From the NCBI RefSeq assembly GCF_023016285.1, contig NZ_CP095413.1, positions 2,046,001 through 2,110,000 on the forward strand: 64,000 bases of DNA, in the 5' to 3' direction. The position numbers were made by a program, and so were the translations under genes. This stretch comes from Muricauda sp. SCSIO 64092 (GTDB lineage: Bacteria; Bacteroidota; Bacteroidia; Flavobacteriales; Flavobacteriaceae). The notes under the pieces are model-generated. The model had not been told where the DNA came from. It searched no databases and worked only from the letters and a program-made list of their open reading frames with translations. Of the stretch, positions 43,855 through 52,818 are shown piece by piece. The stretch's first letter is position 1, and each line of letters opens with the position of its first letter.

Positions 43855-44903
43855 AGCCCTAAAATTTTCCTTAGTTGTTCCTTATCAATCGCCGCACCTG
43901 CAAAATCATCAAAGGTTTTTTGGGTTGCTTCAATAATATGATCGGCGATAAACTTGGCCCCTTCCCTTGCCCCTTGTTCTGGACTCTTGATACAACATTC
44001 CCATTCCATTACAGCCCAGACATCACATCCGTACTGCGTCAGTTTGGAAAAAATGCTTTTAAAATCAATTTGTCCATCCCCGAGCGAACGATAGCGTCCA
44101 GCCCGGTCCCCCCAATCGTTATAGCCTCCAAAGGCCCCTTTTTTTCCTGTTGGGTTAAATTCGGAATCCTTTACGTGAAAGGATTTAATAAATTCATGAT
44201 AATGGTCTATGTAGGTAATGTAATCCAGTTGCTGCAGTACAAAATGGCTGGGGTCATACAAAATATTCACCCGCTTGTGGTTGCCCGTTGCTGCCAAAAA
44301 ACGCTCAAAAGTATCCCCATCGTGCAAATCCTCTCCCGGATGTATTTCATAGCAAACATCAACACCTTCTTCATCAAAATGGTTTAGGATGGGCATCCAA
44401 CGGTTGGCGAGTTCCTCAAAACCCATTTCCACCAATCCGGGTGGTCGCTGGGGCCAGGGATGGGCGGTATGCCACAACAAGGCTCCTGAAAAGGTGGCAT
44501 GTGCCTTTATGCCCAATCTCCTACTTGCCGTGGCCGCCTTTTTAACGGTTTCCACGGCCCAGGCAGTACGCTCTTTTGGTTTTCCCTTTAATGCGTCGGG
44601 AGCAAAATTATCAAACATAATGTCATAGGCAGGGTGTACGGCCACAAGCTGTCCCTGTAGGTGTGTGGACAATTCGGTAATCTCCAGACCGTAGGAATTG
44701 ATTTTGCCCTTAAGTTCATCACAATAGTCCTGGGACGCTGCCGCTTTATCCAAATCAATCAGGAATTTTTCCCATGTAGGGATTTGAATGCCCTTATAGC
44801 CCAAACCGGATGCCCATTCGCATAGCCCTTCCAAGGAATTGAAAGGTGGGTTACTGTCCACAAATTGAGCCAAAAAGACGGCAGGTCCTTTTATCGTCTT
44901 CAT
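43851..44903 (-). CDS. Sugar phosphate isomerase/epimerase (AP-endonuclease-2 TIM barrel)
   Basis: A 350-residue TIM-barrel metalloenzyme of the xylose isomerase-like/IolE family, cytoplasmic. Metal-site segments include CYEIHPGED, NILYDPSHF, FHVKDSEF and AVMEWECC. With DUF1080 genes in the operon it probably isomerises a keto-sugar intermediate; exact substrate unknown. First gene of the minus-strand operon, diverging from the GMC oxidoreductase gene with a large inverted repeat between them. Confidence 0.92.
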   Translation of the reverse strand: MKTIKGPAVFLAQFVDSNPPFNSLEGLCEWASGLGYKGIQIPTWEKFLIDLDKAAASQDYCDELKGKINSYGLEITELSTHLQGQLVAVHPAYDIMFDNFAPDALKGKPKERTAWAVETVKKAATASRRLGIKAHATFSGALLWHTAHPWPQRPPGLVEMGFEELANRWMPILNHFDEEGVDVCYEIHPGEDLHDGDTFERFLAATGNHKRVNILYDPSHFVLQQLDYITYIDHYHEFIKSFHVKDSEFNPTGKKGAFGGYNDWGDRAGRYRSLGDGQIDFKSIFSKLTQYGCDVWAVMEWECCIKSPEQGAREGAKFIADHIIEATQKTFDDFAGAAIDKEQLRKILGL

Positions 44904-44938
44904 ATCATATATTTATTGGTTAACTATCAGATTATTCC

Positions 44939-44999
44939 GCTATATTTAGTCAGATGGATACGTTTCGTCCTTCCGTCTGCGGATTACTATAAATATAGC
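44939..44999. promoter_or_regulatory. Large two-step inverted repeat in a divergent promoter region
   Basis: Outer arms GCTATATTTA (44939-44948) and TAAATATAGC (44990-44999) are a perfect 10-bp inverted repeat. Inner arms CAGATGG and CCGTCTG (44951-44957, 44974-44980) pair with one mismatch. Each outer arm also contains TATATTTA, one mismatch from the -7 consensus, on opposite strands. The site is placed to control both the isomerase/DUF1080 operon and the GMC gene. Confidence 0.6.
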
Positions 45000-45015
45000 G
45001 ATTCCGACACTAAAA

Positions 45016-46731
45016 ATGCATTTCATGGCAAATCCAAATACCGTCTATGACGCCATTGTTGTAGGTACTGGAATTACCGGTGGCTGGGCCGCAAAGGAAC
45101 TTTGTGAAAATGGCCTAAAAACCTTGGTTTTGGAACGTGGTCGAATGGTAAAGCACGTTCAGGATTATCCCACCATGCACGATGACCCGTGGGATTACAA
45201 GTACCATGGGGAACTGGATAGGGAACAAAAAAAGGAATATCCCAAACAATTACGGGTGGGGTGGGCACCAAGGGAGGATGTAAAACATTTTTTTGTCAAC
45301 GACCTGGAGCATCCCTACCAGGAAACCAAACGCTTTGATTGGATACGGGGTTACCATGTTGGGGGGCGTTCATTGACATGGGGGCGTCAAAGCTATCGAT
45401 GGAGCGACATGGATTTTGAGGCGAACCTCAAGGAAGGTATTGCTGTGGATTGGCCGGTGCGTTACAAGGATATTGCACCCTGGTACGATACCGTTGAGCA
45501 ATATATTGGGGTCAGTGGTGAACATCTTGGACTGAAACAATTGCCCGATGGCAAATTCCATCCACCAATGGAATTGAACTGTGTTGAAAAAGAACTACAA
45601 CAATCCTTGGCAGAACAATTTGATGATGGGCGGGTATTGACCATTGGACGTACGGCAAACATTACGGACAAAAACGCACAAATTGAGGGTAGGGGCCCAT
45701 GCCAATACCGCAATCGGTGCTGGAGGGGGTGCCCTTTTGGCGGGTATTTCAGTAGCAATTCATCTACCTTGCCCGCCGCGGAACGAACAGGCAACCTTAC
45801 GCTTCGGGCCAATTCCATTGTCCATGAAGTACTTTATGATGAGACCACCAAAAAGGCCATCGGGGTAAAGGTAATCGATACGGAAACCCATGAAAAAATG
45901 GAGTTTAAAGGAAAACTTATCTTTCTATGTGCTTCTGCAATGGCCTCCGTGGGAATCTTATGGCAATCCAAGTCCAAAACCTTCCCCAATGGAATGGGGA
46001 ACAACCATGACCAATTGGGGCGTAATGTTATGGATCACCACTATCAACTGGGGGCTTCCGCCAAAGTGGATGGTCACCTGGATAAATACTATAAAGGGCG
46101 AAGGCCCAATGGATTTTATATTCCCCGTTTTGTGAATTTGGACGAAAAGACCAAACGAACAACGTTTTTAAGGGGTTTTGGCTATCAAGGGGGTGCAAGT
46201 CGTCAAAATTGGTCGGAGATGGTTGCTGAAATGGGCTATGGAAAAGCCTTGAAAGAGGCCATTCTAAAACCAGGAGGTTGGCAAATTGGGATGACCGGGT
46301 TTGGGGAAATGTTACCGTACCATGATAACCGGGTTTCCCTAAGCAAGGACCAAAAAGACCAATGGGGACTGCCACAGTTGGATTTTGATGTGGAATTCAA
46401 ACAAAATGAATACCGTATGCGGGAAACCATTAAGGAAGAAGCCGCCAAAATGTTACGATCGGCCGGTTTTAGGGACGTCCATGTGTACGAAAATGACACA
46501 GGCCCCGGATTGGGAATCCATGAGATGGGGGGCGCCCGTATGGGATGGAACCCAAGAACCTCCGTCACCAACAAACACAATCAATTGCACGATGTCCCCA
46601 ACGTTTATGTAACGGATGGGGCCTTTATGACTTCGGCAAGTTGTGTGAACCCTTCATTAACGTATATGGCCTTTACCGCCAGGGCAGCAAATCATGCTGC
46701 GGAACAGCTCAAACTTGGTAAATTTTCTTAA
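45016..46731 (+). CDS. GMC-family FAD oxidoreductase (glycoside dehydrogenase type), copy 1
   Basis: A 571-residue glucose-methanol-choline oxidoreductase. The FAD motif VVGTGITGGWAAKEL is near residue 15. A Cys motif C-x5-C-x3-C (Cys229, 235, 239; CQYRNRCWRGCPFG) resembles the segment binding an Fe-S cluster in FAD glucose dehydrogenases. The C-terminal active-site region has GIHEMGGARMG (His502) and CVNPSLTYMAF. It lacks its own signal peptide; relatives are exported by a Tat subunit, but none is adjacent here. Closely similar to the second copy at 54418. MANPNT three codons downstream is an alternative start. Probably oxidises glycosides at C3 (inferred). Confidence 0.93.
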   Translation: MHFMANPNTVYDAIVVGTGITGGWAAKELCENGLKTLVLERGRMVKHVQDYPTMHDDPWDYKYHGELDREQKKEYPKQLRVGWAPREDVKHFFVNDLEHPYQETKRFDWIRGYHVGGRSLTWGRQSYRWSDMDFEANLKEGIAVDWPVRYKDIAPWYDTVEQYIGVSGEHLGLKQLPDGKFHPPMELNCVEKELQQSLAEQFDDGRVLTIGRTANITDKNAQIEGRGPCQYRNRCWRGCPFGGYFSSNSSTLPAAERTGNLTLRANSIVHEVLYDETTKKAIGVKVIDTETHEKMEFKGKLIFLCASAMASVGILWQSKSKTFPNGMGNNHDQLGRNVMDHHYQLGASAKVDGHLDKYYKGRRPNGFYIPRFVNLDEKTKRTTFLRGFGYQGGASRQNWSEMVAEMGYGKALKEAILKPGGWQIGMTGFGEMLPYHDNRVSLSKDQKDQWGLPQLDFDVEFKQNEYRMRETIKEEAAKMLRSAGFRDVHVYENDTGPGLGIHEMGGARMGWNPRTSVTNKHNQLHDVPNVYVTDGAFMTSASCVNPSLTYMAFTARAANHAAEQLKLGKFS

Positions 46732-46743
46732 TATTGTCTTTGT

Positions 46744-47208
46744 ATGGAAAATGCTTCTGCACGCAGTCTTTGGGGTGATTTTTTGGATGCCCATTTAGAG
46801 TTTGCCAATGAGCCCGCACCACAGGTAGGTTATTTTGGAGATAATGAAAAAGACGCCAATACCCTGGTAGGTTTGGTCCTAAAAGACATCAAAAGGGCCA
46901 CTTCACACTCCTTATTGGGACTACAACAACGAAATGAACCCTTACCCAAAATTGGCGACTTTTTTGTGGTTACCGACTGGAAGGGAAAAGCAAAATGCAT
47001 TATCCGAACTACCTCGGTAAAATTGATTCCCTACTTTGCCATACATGCAGAGCATGCCCGTTTGGAGGGAGAGGGCGATAAGAGTTTGGAATACTGGAAA
47101 AAGGTCCATTGGGAATACTATACCCGTGAACTTGCCACTTTTGGGAAAAAACCACTGGAAAGTATGATTGTCGTTTTTGAACGCTTTGAAAAGGTGTTTG
47201 ACCGATAG
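46744..47208 (+). CDS. ASCH-domain protein
   Basis: A 154-residue cytoplasmic ASCH-domain protein, a PUA-like fold thought to bind RNA or act on nucleosides. Visible: ARSLWGDFLDAHLEFANEP, LPKIGDFFVVTDWKGKAKCIIRTTSV, KSLEYWKKVHWEYYTREL. It follows the GMC gene by 12 nt and is probably read from the same transcript, although no functional link is obvious. Confidence 0.88.
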   Translation: MENASARSLWGDFLDAHLEFANEPAPQVGYFGDNEKDANTLVGLVLKDIKRATSHSLLGLQQRNEPLPKIGDFFVVTDWKGKAKCIIRTTSVKLIPYFAIHAEHARLEGEGDKSLEYWKKVHWEYYTRELATFGKKPLESMIVVFERFEKVFDR

Positions 47209-47230
47209 ATCGGAAGCTTCCAAAGCGTAA

Positions 47231-47929
47231 TCACCCGCCCAACAAATCTCTAATCTTATTTCGATAGGTCTGGCCTATGGGAATTTTGTGCCTATCGATG
47301 AAAACTTGGTTCCCTTGAATTTGTTCAATTTTGTCCAAAGACACTATAAATGATTTATGGACCCGTATAAACCTGCCTTTTGGAAGTAAATCTTCCAGGG
47401 TTGATATTTTCTGATGGCTTACTTTCATTTCCGCTTTAAAAAAGACCTTTACATAATTGCCGTAAGCCTCAACGAATAAAATGTCTTGTAGGTGGATTTG
47501 ATGGTGCGCTTTATCCCCCCTTAGAAAAATACTGCCGAGTTCTTCACTAACAGGATTGGTGCGCTTAATTTCTTCTTTTTGGGGGCCATTGACCTTATTA
47601 ATGGCCTTTAAAAAACGTACCAAGGAAAATGGTTTCAGCAGATAGTCCAAAATGTCCAATTCGTATCCTTCCAAAGCATATTCCTTATACGCTGAGGTCA
47701 CGATGATCCCTGGAGGATTGGAAACTGTCTTCAACCATTCAAAACCCGTCATTTTGGGCATGTTGATATCCAAAAAAACCAAATCCACTTTTTGCTGCGA
47801 CAGTATTTCGGAGGCTTGAAATACGTTGTAGGCATTGCCCGCTTTTTGCAGGTATGGTAATTCCTCGCAATAGCCCTCAATTATTCGGTGGGCAATGGGT
47901 TCGTCATCTATGATCACATATCTTGTCAT
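47231..47929 (-). CDS. LytTR-family response regulator
   Basis: A 232-residue response regulator: receiver domain (phosphoacceptor Asp54 in VFLDINMP, KPFSLVRFLKAI for the Lys) and a C-terminal LytTR DNA-binding domain (ILFVEAYGNYVKVFF, FIRVHKSFIVSLDKIEQI). It overlaps the histidine kinase gene by 4 bp, so the two form one two-component system. Target genes unknown; the neighbouring sugar-oxidation genes are candidates only by position. Confidence 0.95.
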   Translation of the reverse strand: MTRYVIIDDEPIAHRIIEGYCEELPYLQKAGNAYNVFQASEILSQQKVDLVFLDINMPKMTGFEWLKTVSNPPGIIVTSAYKEYALEGYELDILDYLLKPFSLVRFLKAINKVNGPQKEEIKRTNPVSEELGSIFLRGDKAHHQIHLQDILFVEAYGNYVKVFFKAEMKVSHQKISTLEDLLPKGRFIRVHKSFIVSLDKIEQIQGNQVFIDRHKIPIGQTYRNKIRDLLGG

Positions 47930-49056
47930 CCGGCAGCAGTTATATTCAACAATAAGCTTAGATGTACCGCGTACATGGTTTCCGTTTTGTCCATCGATAA
48001 TTCGTACCTATTGGGATAAGCATGTTCCAACCGTTTTTTAAGATTATCCAAACCTGTTCCATTCTTAGTGTTGGATGCATCGGTTTCATAATTGTTGGCA
48101 ATCTTAAACACGACTCGATTCTGTATGGTTCTCAAACTTAGATGGATGTAGGCATTCTCCGTTAGGGGTTCCACCCCATGCTTGAATGCATTTTCCAGTA
48201 AATTGATAAAAAGTAAGGGAGCTACCTGAATGTCCGTATCCACCTCATGGTCAAATTGGATATCCACATTTTTCTGATAGCGGATTTTATGCAGCGCAAT
48301 ATAGTTTTCCAAAAAATTGACCTCATCCCTAATGCTGACTTTATCTTCCTTCCCCATATCAATGGTATAGCGCATCATATCGGATAGCTTCAGCACCACA
48401 TCCGGGGCTTGGGGGGACTTCTCTATGATCAATCCGTATAAATTGTTGAGCGTGTTAAAGAAGAAATGTGGGTTTACCTGGCTTTGTAGCAAAGTGAGTT
48501 CGGCCTTTGTCCTGTCCGCCTTTAAATTTTGTACCCAACGCCATTGCTCATATATCCACAGCGCCACAAACACCGGAATTGGCAGCAGCATATATTTCGC
48601 AAAGTTTGCACGATCATCCCCTCCATAATCGGTTGCTGAAATGAAACTGAAAAAATAATAGGCTATAATCATACCATATGCCAAAAGAATGCCCATCCAA
48701 TATTTCCTAAAAAACTGTGGAAGAATCAGATAGGCCACCGCCAGCCAAAACAAGATGATAAATGGAACGGTAATGGGATTCTCACTGATATGAAGAAAGT
48801 GTTCCGCCAGTGCAGCTATAACCAATAAACCGATGACTCCAAGTACTTGATACATAGGATACCTGATCAATAAAAAATAAAAGATGTACAAGGTTATCGA
48901 TAGGCCCAGAACGTTGATTAGCACAAAAAGGGGTTTCCCCATACCGCCTGAATCCAAAATCACATATCCCAGTTGAACCAGTAAAAGTGTTAAACCGGCA
49001 GTAATCAATCCGCTTAAGAGAAGAATCTTATAGTCTTTTGGAAGAAACCATTGCAT
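47926..49056 (-). CDS. LytS-type sensor histidine kinase
   Basis: A membrane sensor kinase from ATG 49054-49056 with 376 residues. Six or so membrane helices fill residues 10-170, with no large periplasmic domain. The kinase core carries QVNPHFFFNTLNN (phosphoacceptor His197) and the ATP-binding NLLENAFKHG and NGTGLDNLKKRL. It belongs with the LytTR regulator downstream. An ATG 12 codons upstream would lie above the -7 promoter box and is rejected. Confidence 0.94.
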   Translation of the reverse strand: MQWFLPKDYKILLLSGLITAGLTLLLVQLGYVILDSGGMGKPLFVLINVLGLSITLYIFYFLLIRYPMYQVLGVIGLLVIAALAEHFLHISENPITVPFIILFWLAVAYLILPQFFRKYWMGILLAYGMIIAYYFFSFISATDYGGDDRANFAKYMLLPIPVFVALWIYEQWRWVQNLKADRTKAELTLLQSQVNPHFFFNTLNNLYGLIIEKSPQAPDVVLKLSDMMRYTIDMGKEDKVSIRDEVNFLENYIALHKIRYQKNVDIQFDHEVDTDIQVAPLLFINLLENAFKHGVEPLTENAYIHLSLRTIQNRVVFKIANNYETDASNTKNGTGLDNLKKRLEHAYPNRYELSMDKTETMYAVHLSLLLNITAAG

Positions 49057-49060
49057 AAAA

Positions 49061-49068
49061 CAAAAATA
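49061..49068 (-). promoter_or_regulatory. -7 element just before the sensor kinase start
   Basis: TATTTTTG on the minus strand matches the consensus exactly and ends only 4 nt before the ATG. Transcription would begin at or very near the start codon, giving a leaderless message. No good -33 TTTG is visible. Confidence 0.4.
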
Positions 49069-49264
49069 GTAATCACCATGACCGGGAACCATCTATTTTG
49101 ACCAACACAAGGCTTTTGTTGTCAAACCCTTTCATTTTCCTGTCCAATTCAGTTCGTCCATATTTCGGTCTCATGTAAAACACCATTCCTTAGGTTCATC
49201 CTATTTAATTGCCATCAAAGAATGGGAAAATTATGTTTGGAATGTATTTTCAAAAACCACCATC

Positions 49265-50269
49265 ATGAAAACAGTCAAGAAAATTTTAAAGTGGATTGGA
49301 ATCTCTTTAGGGTCCCTTTTGTTGCTATTGATACTCACAGGGTTGACGTCAAGACTTCTGACTCCCGAACCTAAACCGCCGGGTCAACTTGTGGATATTG
49401 GTAGTTTTAAACTTCATATCAACGCTGTGGGTGAAAGAAACCACAAACCGACCTTGGTCATTGAATCGGGGGCAGGAGCACCCAGTGAATACTATTATTG
49501 GTTGGGGGAATTGCTCAAAGACAGTATTCGGGTAGTTCGCTATGATCGCGCGGGGATAGGTTATAGTGAGTTTAGTAATCGACCCAGAAATCCAGAAACC
49601 ATAGCCGAGGAATTGCACCGGTTGTTGGAGAATTCAGGTGAAAAACCACCCTATATTCTAGCGGGACATTCCTATGGTGGCCATTACATTCGCGTCTTTA
49701 AACAAATGTACCCAAACGAGGTTGTTGGAATGGCTTTTTTGGACGCTCCCCATCCTGACGAAAGTGAGCGGTTAAAACTTCCCCACTCTCCGAGCTACTT
49801 GAGACCTTTGTACTATTTAGGTGCCGTTGCCGGCGATTTGGGTATCTTGAATTTACACGGTCGTTTCGCAAAAAGACCCTTGGCTTGGGCACCTGGCCTT
49901 CCTAAGGAGGTCATTGAAGGGTACAGGGACTACTGGGTGGATGGAAACTATTTGTGGGGTTATATTAAGGAAGAAAAAAAACATAAGGATTTGGTAGACC
50001 TATCCAGAACTATCAGCAAATTCGATAGCCTACCCATTCGGGTGTTTGCAGGCACGAATCTGAATGAACCCTTACTTCGAAAAATGGGCTTTGATCCGGA
50101 TTTCCTGCGAACCGAACGGGCCAAAATGCAAAAAGAGATGGCGAGTCGCTCCAGTAACGGCAATGTTTTTTTTCTAAAAGGGGGCCATATTACCATTTTT
50201 TCCCTTAAGGAAAGTGCCCATATCATCTGCGAGGAAATCCTTGCTTTTATAAGCGACCTGGGGTATTGA
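49265..50269 (+). CDS. Alpha/beta hydrolase, membrane-anchored
   Basis: A 334-residue alpha/beta hydrolase. A membrane anchor or uncleaved signal covers about 7-28 (KWIGISLGSLLLLLILTGL), followed by the hydrolase core: ESGAGAPSEYYYW (oxyanion region), VVRYDRAGIGYSE and the nucleophile Ser136 in GHSYGG. The His is likely in KGGHITIF near the C-terminus. Probably an esterase or peptidase of the envelope; the substrate is unknown. It stands alone and converges with the Gfo/Idh/MocA gene. Confidence 0.9.
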   Translation: MKTVKKILKWIGISLGSLLLLLILTGLTSRLLTPEPKPPGQLVDIGSFKLHINAVGERNHKPTLVIESGAGAPSEYYYWLGELLKDSIRVVRYDRAGIGYSEFSNRPRNPETIAEELHRLLENSGEKPPYILAGHSYGGHYIRVFKQMYPNEVVGMAFLDAPHPDESERLKLPHSPSYLRPLYYLGAVAGDLGILNLHGRFAKRPLAWAPGLPKEVIEGYRDYWVDGNYLWGYIKEEKKHKDLVDLSRTISKFDSLPIRVFAGTNLNEPLLRKMGFDPDFLRTERAKMQKEMASRSSNGNVFFLKGGHITIFSLKESAHIICEEILAFISDLGY

Positions 50270-50294
50270 ATGGATTACAAAATTTCACTCGAAT

Positions 50295-50325
50295 CAACAA
50301 TGGCCGCCATAAGCGGCCATTGTTG
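50295..50325. terminator. Perfect 13-bp hairpin between convergent genes
   Basis: CAACAATGGCCGC, a 5-nt loop (CATAA) and GCGGCCATTGTTG are perfectly complementary. It lies between the alpha/beta hydrolase and the convergent oxidoreductase and should terminate both, although the T-tracts are weak. Confidence 0.65.
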
Positions 50326-50345
50326 TATTTGAGACTAAGGATATG

Positions 50346-51482
50346 CTAATCCAAATCTATCCAGACATTTCCCTGTTTGTGGGAATGTACCGTACTTTCT
50401 ATAAAATTCATCCCCCGGACACCGTCTTCCATGGTTGGGAATTCCCCATCATCATAGGCTTCACCACGTATCGCCTTAGCAGCACCCAAATAGATATTGG
50501 CCATGGAGTCAAATATCCCTTCTGGGTGTCCTGGCGGTAATTTGGTGCCATCCAATGACAATTTTGAGTTATACGCATGTCCGGGTTTATATACTTGAAG
50601 TGGTTTCCCTTCAACAAAATAATACAGGTAATTGGGATTCTCCTGTTCCCAAACAAATCCTCCTTTTTCACCGTAAATACGAATGGCCAGTCCATTTTCT
50701 TCCCCTGTCGCCACTTGGCTGGCGCGTATGACCCCTTTGACATGTTTGTCCAATCGGACCAAAACAGTACCATCCACATCCATTTGGTTATCATCATACA
50801 TGTAGTTGAAATCACACAGGAGCGACTTCACCTTAAGGCCTGTGGTAAACTCCAAAAGGTTAAAAGCATGTACCCCTATATCCCCCATACAGGAACTGAT
50901 GCCCGCTTTTTTGGGATCCAACCGCCATACGGCCGACCGTTGTTCCTCATTGTGAATAATGGGATTGATCCACCCTTGATAGTATCTGGCATCTACTTTA
51001 TGGATTTTCCCCAATGCGCCATCCTTTATCATCTGCCGCATTTGACGAACCATGGGATAACCGGTATACGTATGGGTGAGGGCAAATACCTTTCCTGATT
51101 TTTGATGGGCTTCCTCAAGTGCTTTGGCCTCTGCATAATCCATGGTCATGGGTTTTTCACAGATGACATGAAATCCATTGTCCAATAGTTTCTTTGCCAT
51201 GGGAAAGTGCAGGAAATTTGGGGTCTGGACAGAACACACCTGCATCCGTTCCTCTTCCGGAAGCTTACCTTCTTCCTCGATCAACGTATCAAAATCCTTA
51301 TAAATACGATTGAGGGGAATGTCCAATTCCTTGGCAAAATCCATGCTCTTGCCATGATCGGGGTTGAAAACGGCCCCAACTATTTCATAGTTGTCATTGA
51401 TATAGGCCGCAACACGATGTAATACTCCTATTAGGGAATCTCCCCCTCCTCCTAAAATTCCAAGTCTAATTTTTTTTGGCAT
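50346..51482 (-). CDS. Gfo/Idh/MocA-family NAD(P)-dependent oxidoreductase
   Basis: A 378-residue cytoplasmic dehydrogenase acting on sugars or inositols. The Rossmann motif LGILGGGGDSLIGVLHR is at the N-terminus, the family ICEKPMTMD near residue 120, and the C-terminal domain begins with KVDARYYQGW. Homologues reduce or oxidise keto sugars. It heads no gene on its strand; the transporter gene is upstream, about 90 nt away, suggesting one sugar-use transcript. Confidence 0.94.
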   Translation of the reverse strand: MPKKIRLGILGGGGDSLIGVLHRVAAYINDNYEIVGAVFNPDHGKSMDFAKELDIPLNRIYKDFDTLIEEEGKLPEEERMQVCSVQTPNFLHFPMAKKLLDNGFHVICEKPMTMDYAEAKALEEAHQKSGKVFALTHTYTGYPMVRQMRQMIKDGALGKIHKVDARYYQGWINPIIHNEEQRSAVWRLDPKKAGISSCMGDIGVHAFNLLEFTTGLKVKSLLCDFNYMYDDNQMDVDGTVLVRLDKHVKGVIRASQVATGEENGLAIRIYGEKGGFVWEQENPNYLYYFVEGKPLQVYKPGHAYNSKLSLDGTKLPPGHPEGIFDSMANIYLGAAKAIRGEAYDDGEFPTMEDGVRGMNFIESTVHSHKQGNVWIDLD

Positions 51483-51573
51483 ATTTCTTTAATTTATACT
51501 TCTATTTCTTTTGATTTTCTTTTTGTGATATCCTATTTGACTTAATCAATAAAATAATTCCGGTCCATTTTCC

Positions 51574-52803
51574 CTATTCCCGATACGCTATTTTTTCGTT
51601 CTTAAACACTAAAACGAACAACACAAAGACAACAGCGGCAAATAACCCCGGATATATCCAAATGGTTTCCCAGGCGTGTGTTCCACTTTCCAGGAGATAG
51701 GCATCCGCAATCCTTCCGGCAATCCAAAACCCAATGAGCATCCCTACGCCATAGGTCGCCAGAGTAATCAATCCCTGGGCGGCACTTTTATACTTTTCCC
51801 CAGCCTTGGTGTCCGTATAAATTTGACCGGACACAAAAAAGAAATCATAACAAATACCGTGAAGGGCAATTCCAATGATCAACATAAAGGCGAGCCCCCC
51901 TGCATTTCCGTAGGCGAAAAGAAAGTACCGCACCACCCAGGCCAGCATTCCCGCCAAAACGGTTTTTTTAAAGCCATATTTCGTAAAGAACCAGGAGAGC
52001 AATAGCATAAAAAGCACTTCGGAAATCTGTCCAATGGTCATTTTTCCTGTTGGGTTGTTCATTCCAATTTCCGATAAAAAAGGATTTGCATTCTGATAAT
52101 AAAAGGCCAGTGGAATACAAATCAACACCGAAGAGATAAAAAATACCAGGAAGTTCCTATCCTTTAAAAGCTTTAATGCGTCCAATCCCAATAATCCGGA
52201 GAGGTTGATTTTTCCCTCTTTGGATATTCGGGGTGGGGTCTTGGGCAGCGTAAAACTAAACAGGCCCAAAATGGCCGAAGCAACACCCACCATTAAAAAA
52301 GTATTTTTCAACATTCCGGCTGCCCTGGCTTCGGAAGAATCCCAGACAAACACATAACTGATGGTCAATCCGGCAATGATCCAACCCATGGTCCCAAACA
52401 CCCTGATCGGGGAAAACTCCTTTGCAGGGTCTTTCATTTGGTTGAATGCAATTGAATTTACCAATGCCAAAGTCGGCATATAGAGGACCATATAACCCAG
52501 TACATAGGGATAGAAAACCAAAAAGTTCGGTGCCCCATACATTTGGTACATTAAAAATGCCCCAAAAAGATGGAGAACGCCCAATATCCGTTCCGCATTA
52601 AAATAGCGATCGGCAATCAAGCCAATAATAAAAGGGGCAATAATGGCACCCCAGGATTGCGTTGAAAATGCTTGGGCAATTTCACTTCCGGTAGCATTTA
52701 GGTTATCGCCTAAAAAAGTGCCCAAGGTCACGAACCACCCTCCCCAAATAAAAAATTCGAGGAACATCATAAAGGACAACTGAAATTTAACGACGGGCCT
52801 CAT
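51574..52803 (-). CDS. MFS transporter of the nucleoside:H+ symporter (NupG) type
   Basis: A 409-residue 12-helix transporter from ATG 52801-52803 (MRPVVKFQLSFMMFLEFFIWGGW, the family start). It resembles NupG/XapB nucleoside symporters, but in Bacteroidota such proteins often sit in sugar clusters. Here it lies between isomerase and Gfo/Idh/MocA genes, so a sugar or keto-sugar substrate is plausible. Confidence 0.9.
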   Translation of the reverse strand: MRPVVKFQLSFMMFLEFFIWGGWFVTLGTFLGDNLNATGSEIAQAFSTQSWGAIIAPFIIGLIADRYFNAERILGVLHLFGAFLMYQMYGAPNFLVFYPYVLGYMVLYMPTLALVNSIAFNQMKDPAKEFSPIRVFGTMGWIIAGLTISYVFVWDSSEARAAGMLKNTFLMVGVASAILGLFSFTLPKTPPRISKEGKINLSGLLGLDALKLLKDRNFLVFFISSVLICIPLAFYYQNANPFLSEIGMNNPTGKMTIGQISEVLFMLLLSWFFTKYGFKKTVLAGMLAWVVRYFLFAYGNAGGLAFMLIIGIALHGICYDFFFVSGQIYTDTKAGEKYKSAAQGLITLATYGVGMLIGFWIAGRIADAYLLESGTHAWETIWIYPGLFAAVVFVLFVLVFKNEKIAYRE

Positions 52804-52818
52804 GGAATATACTAACAA

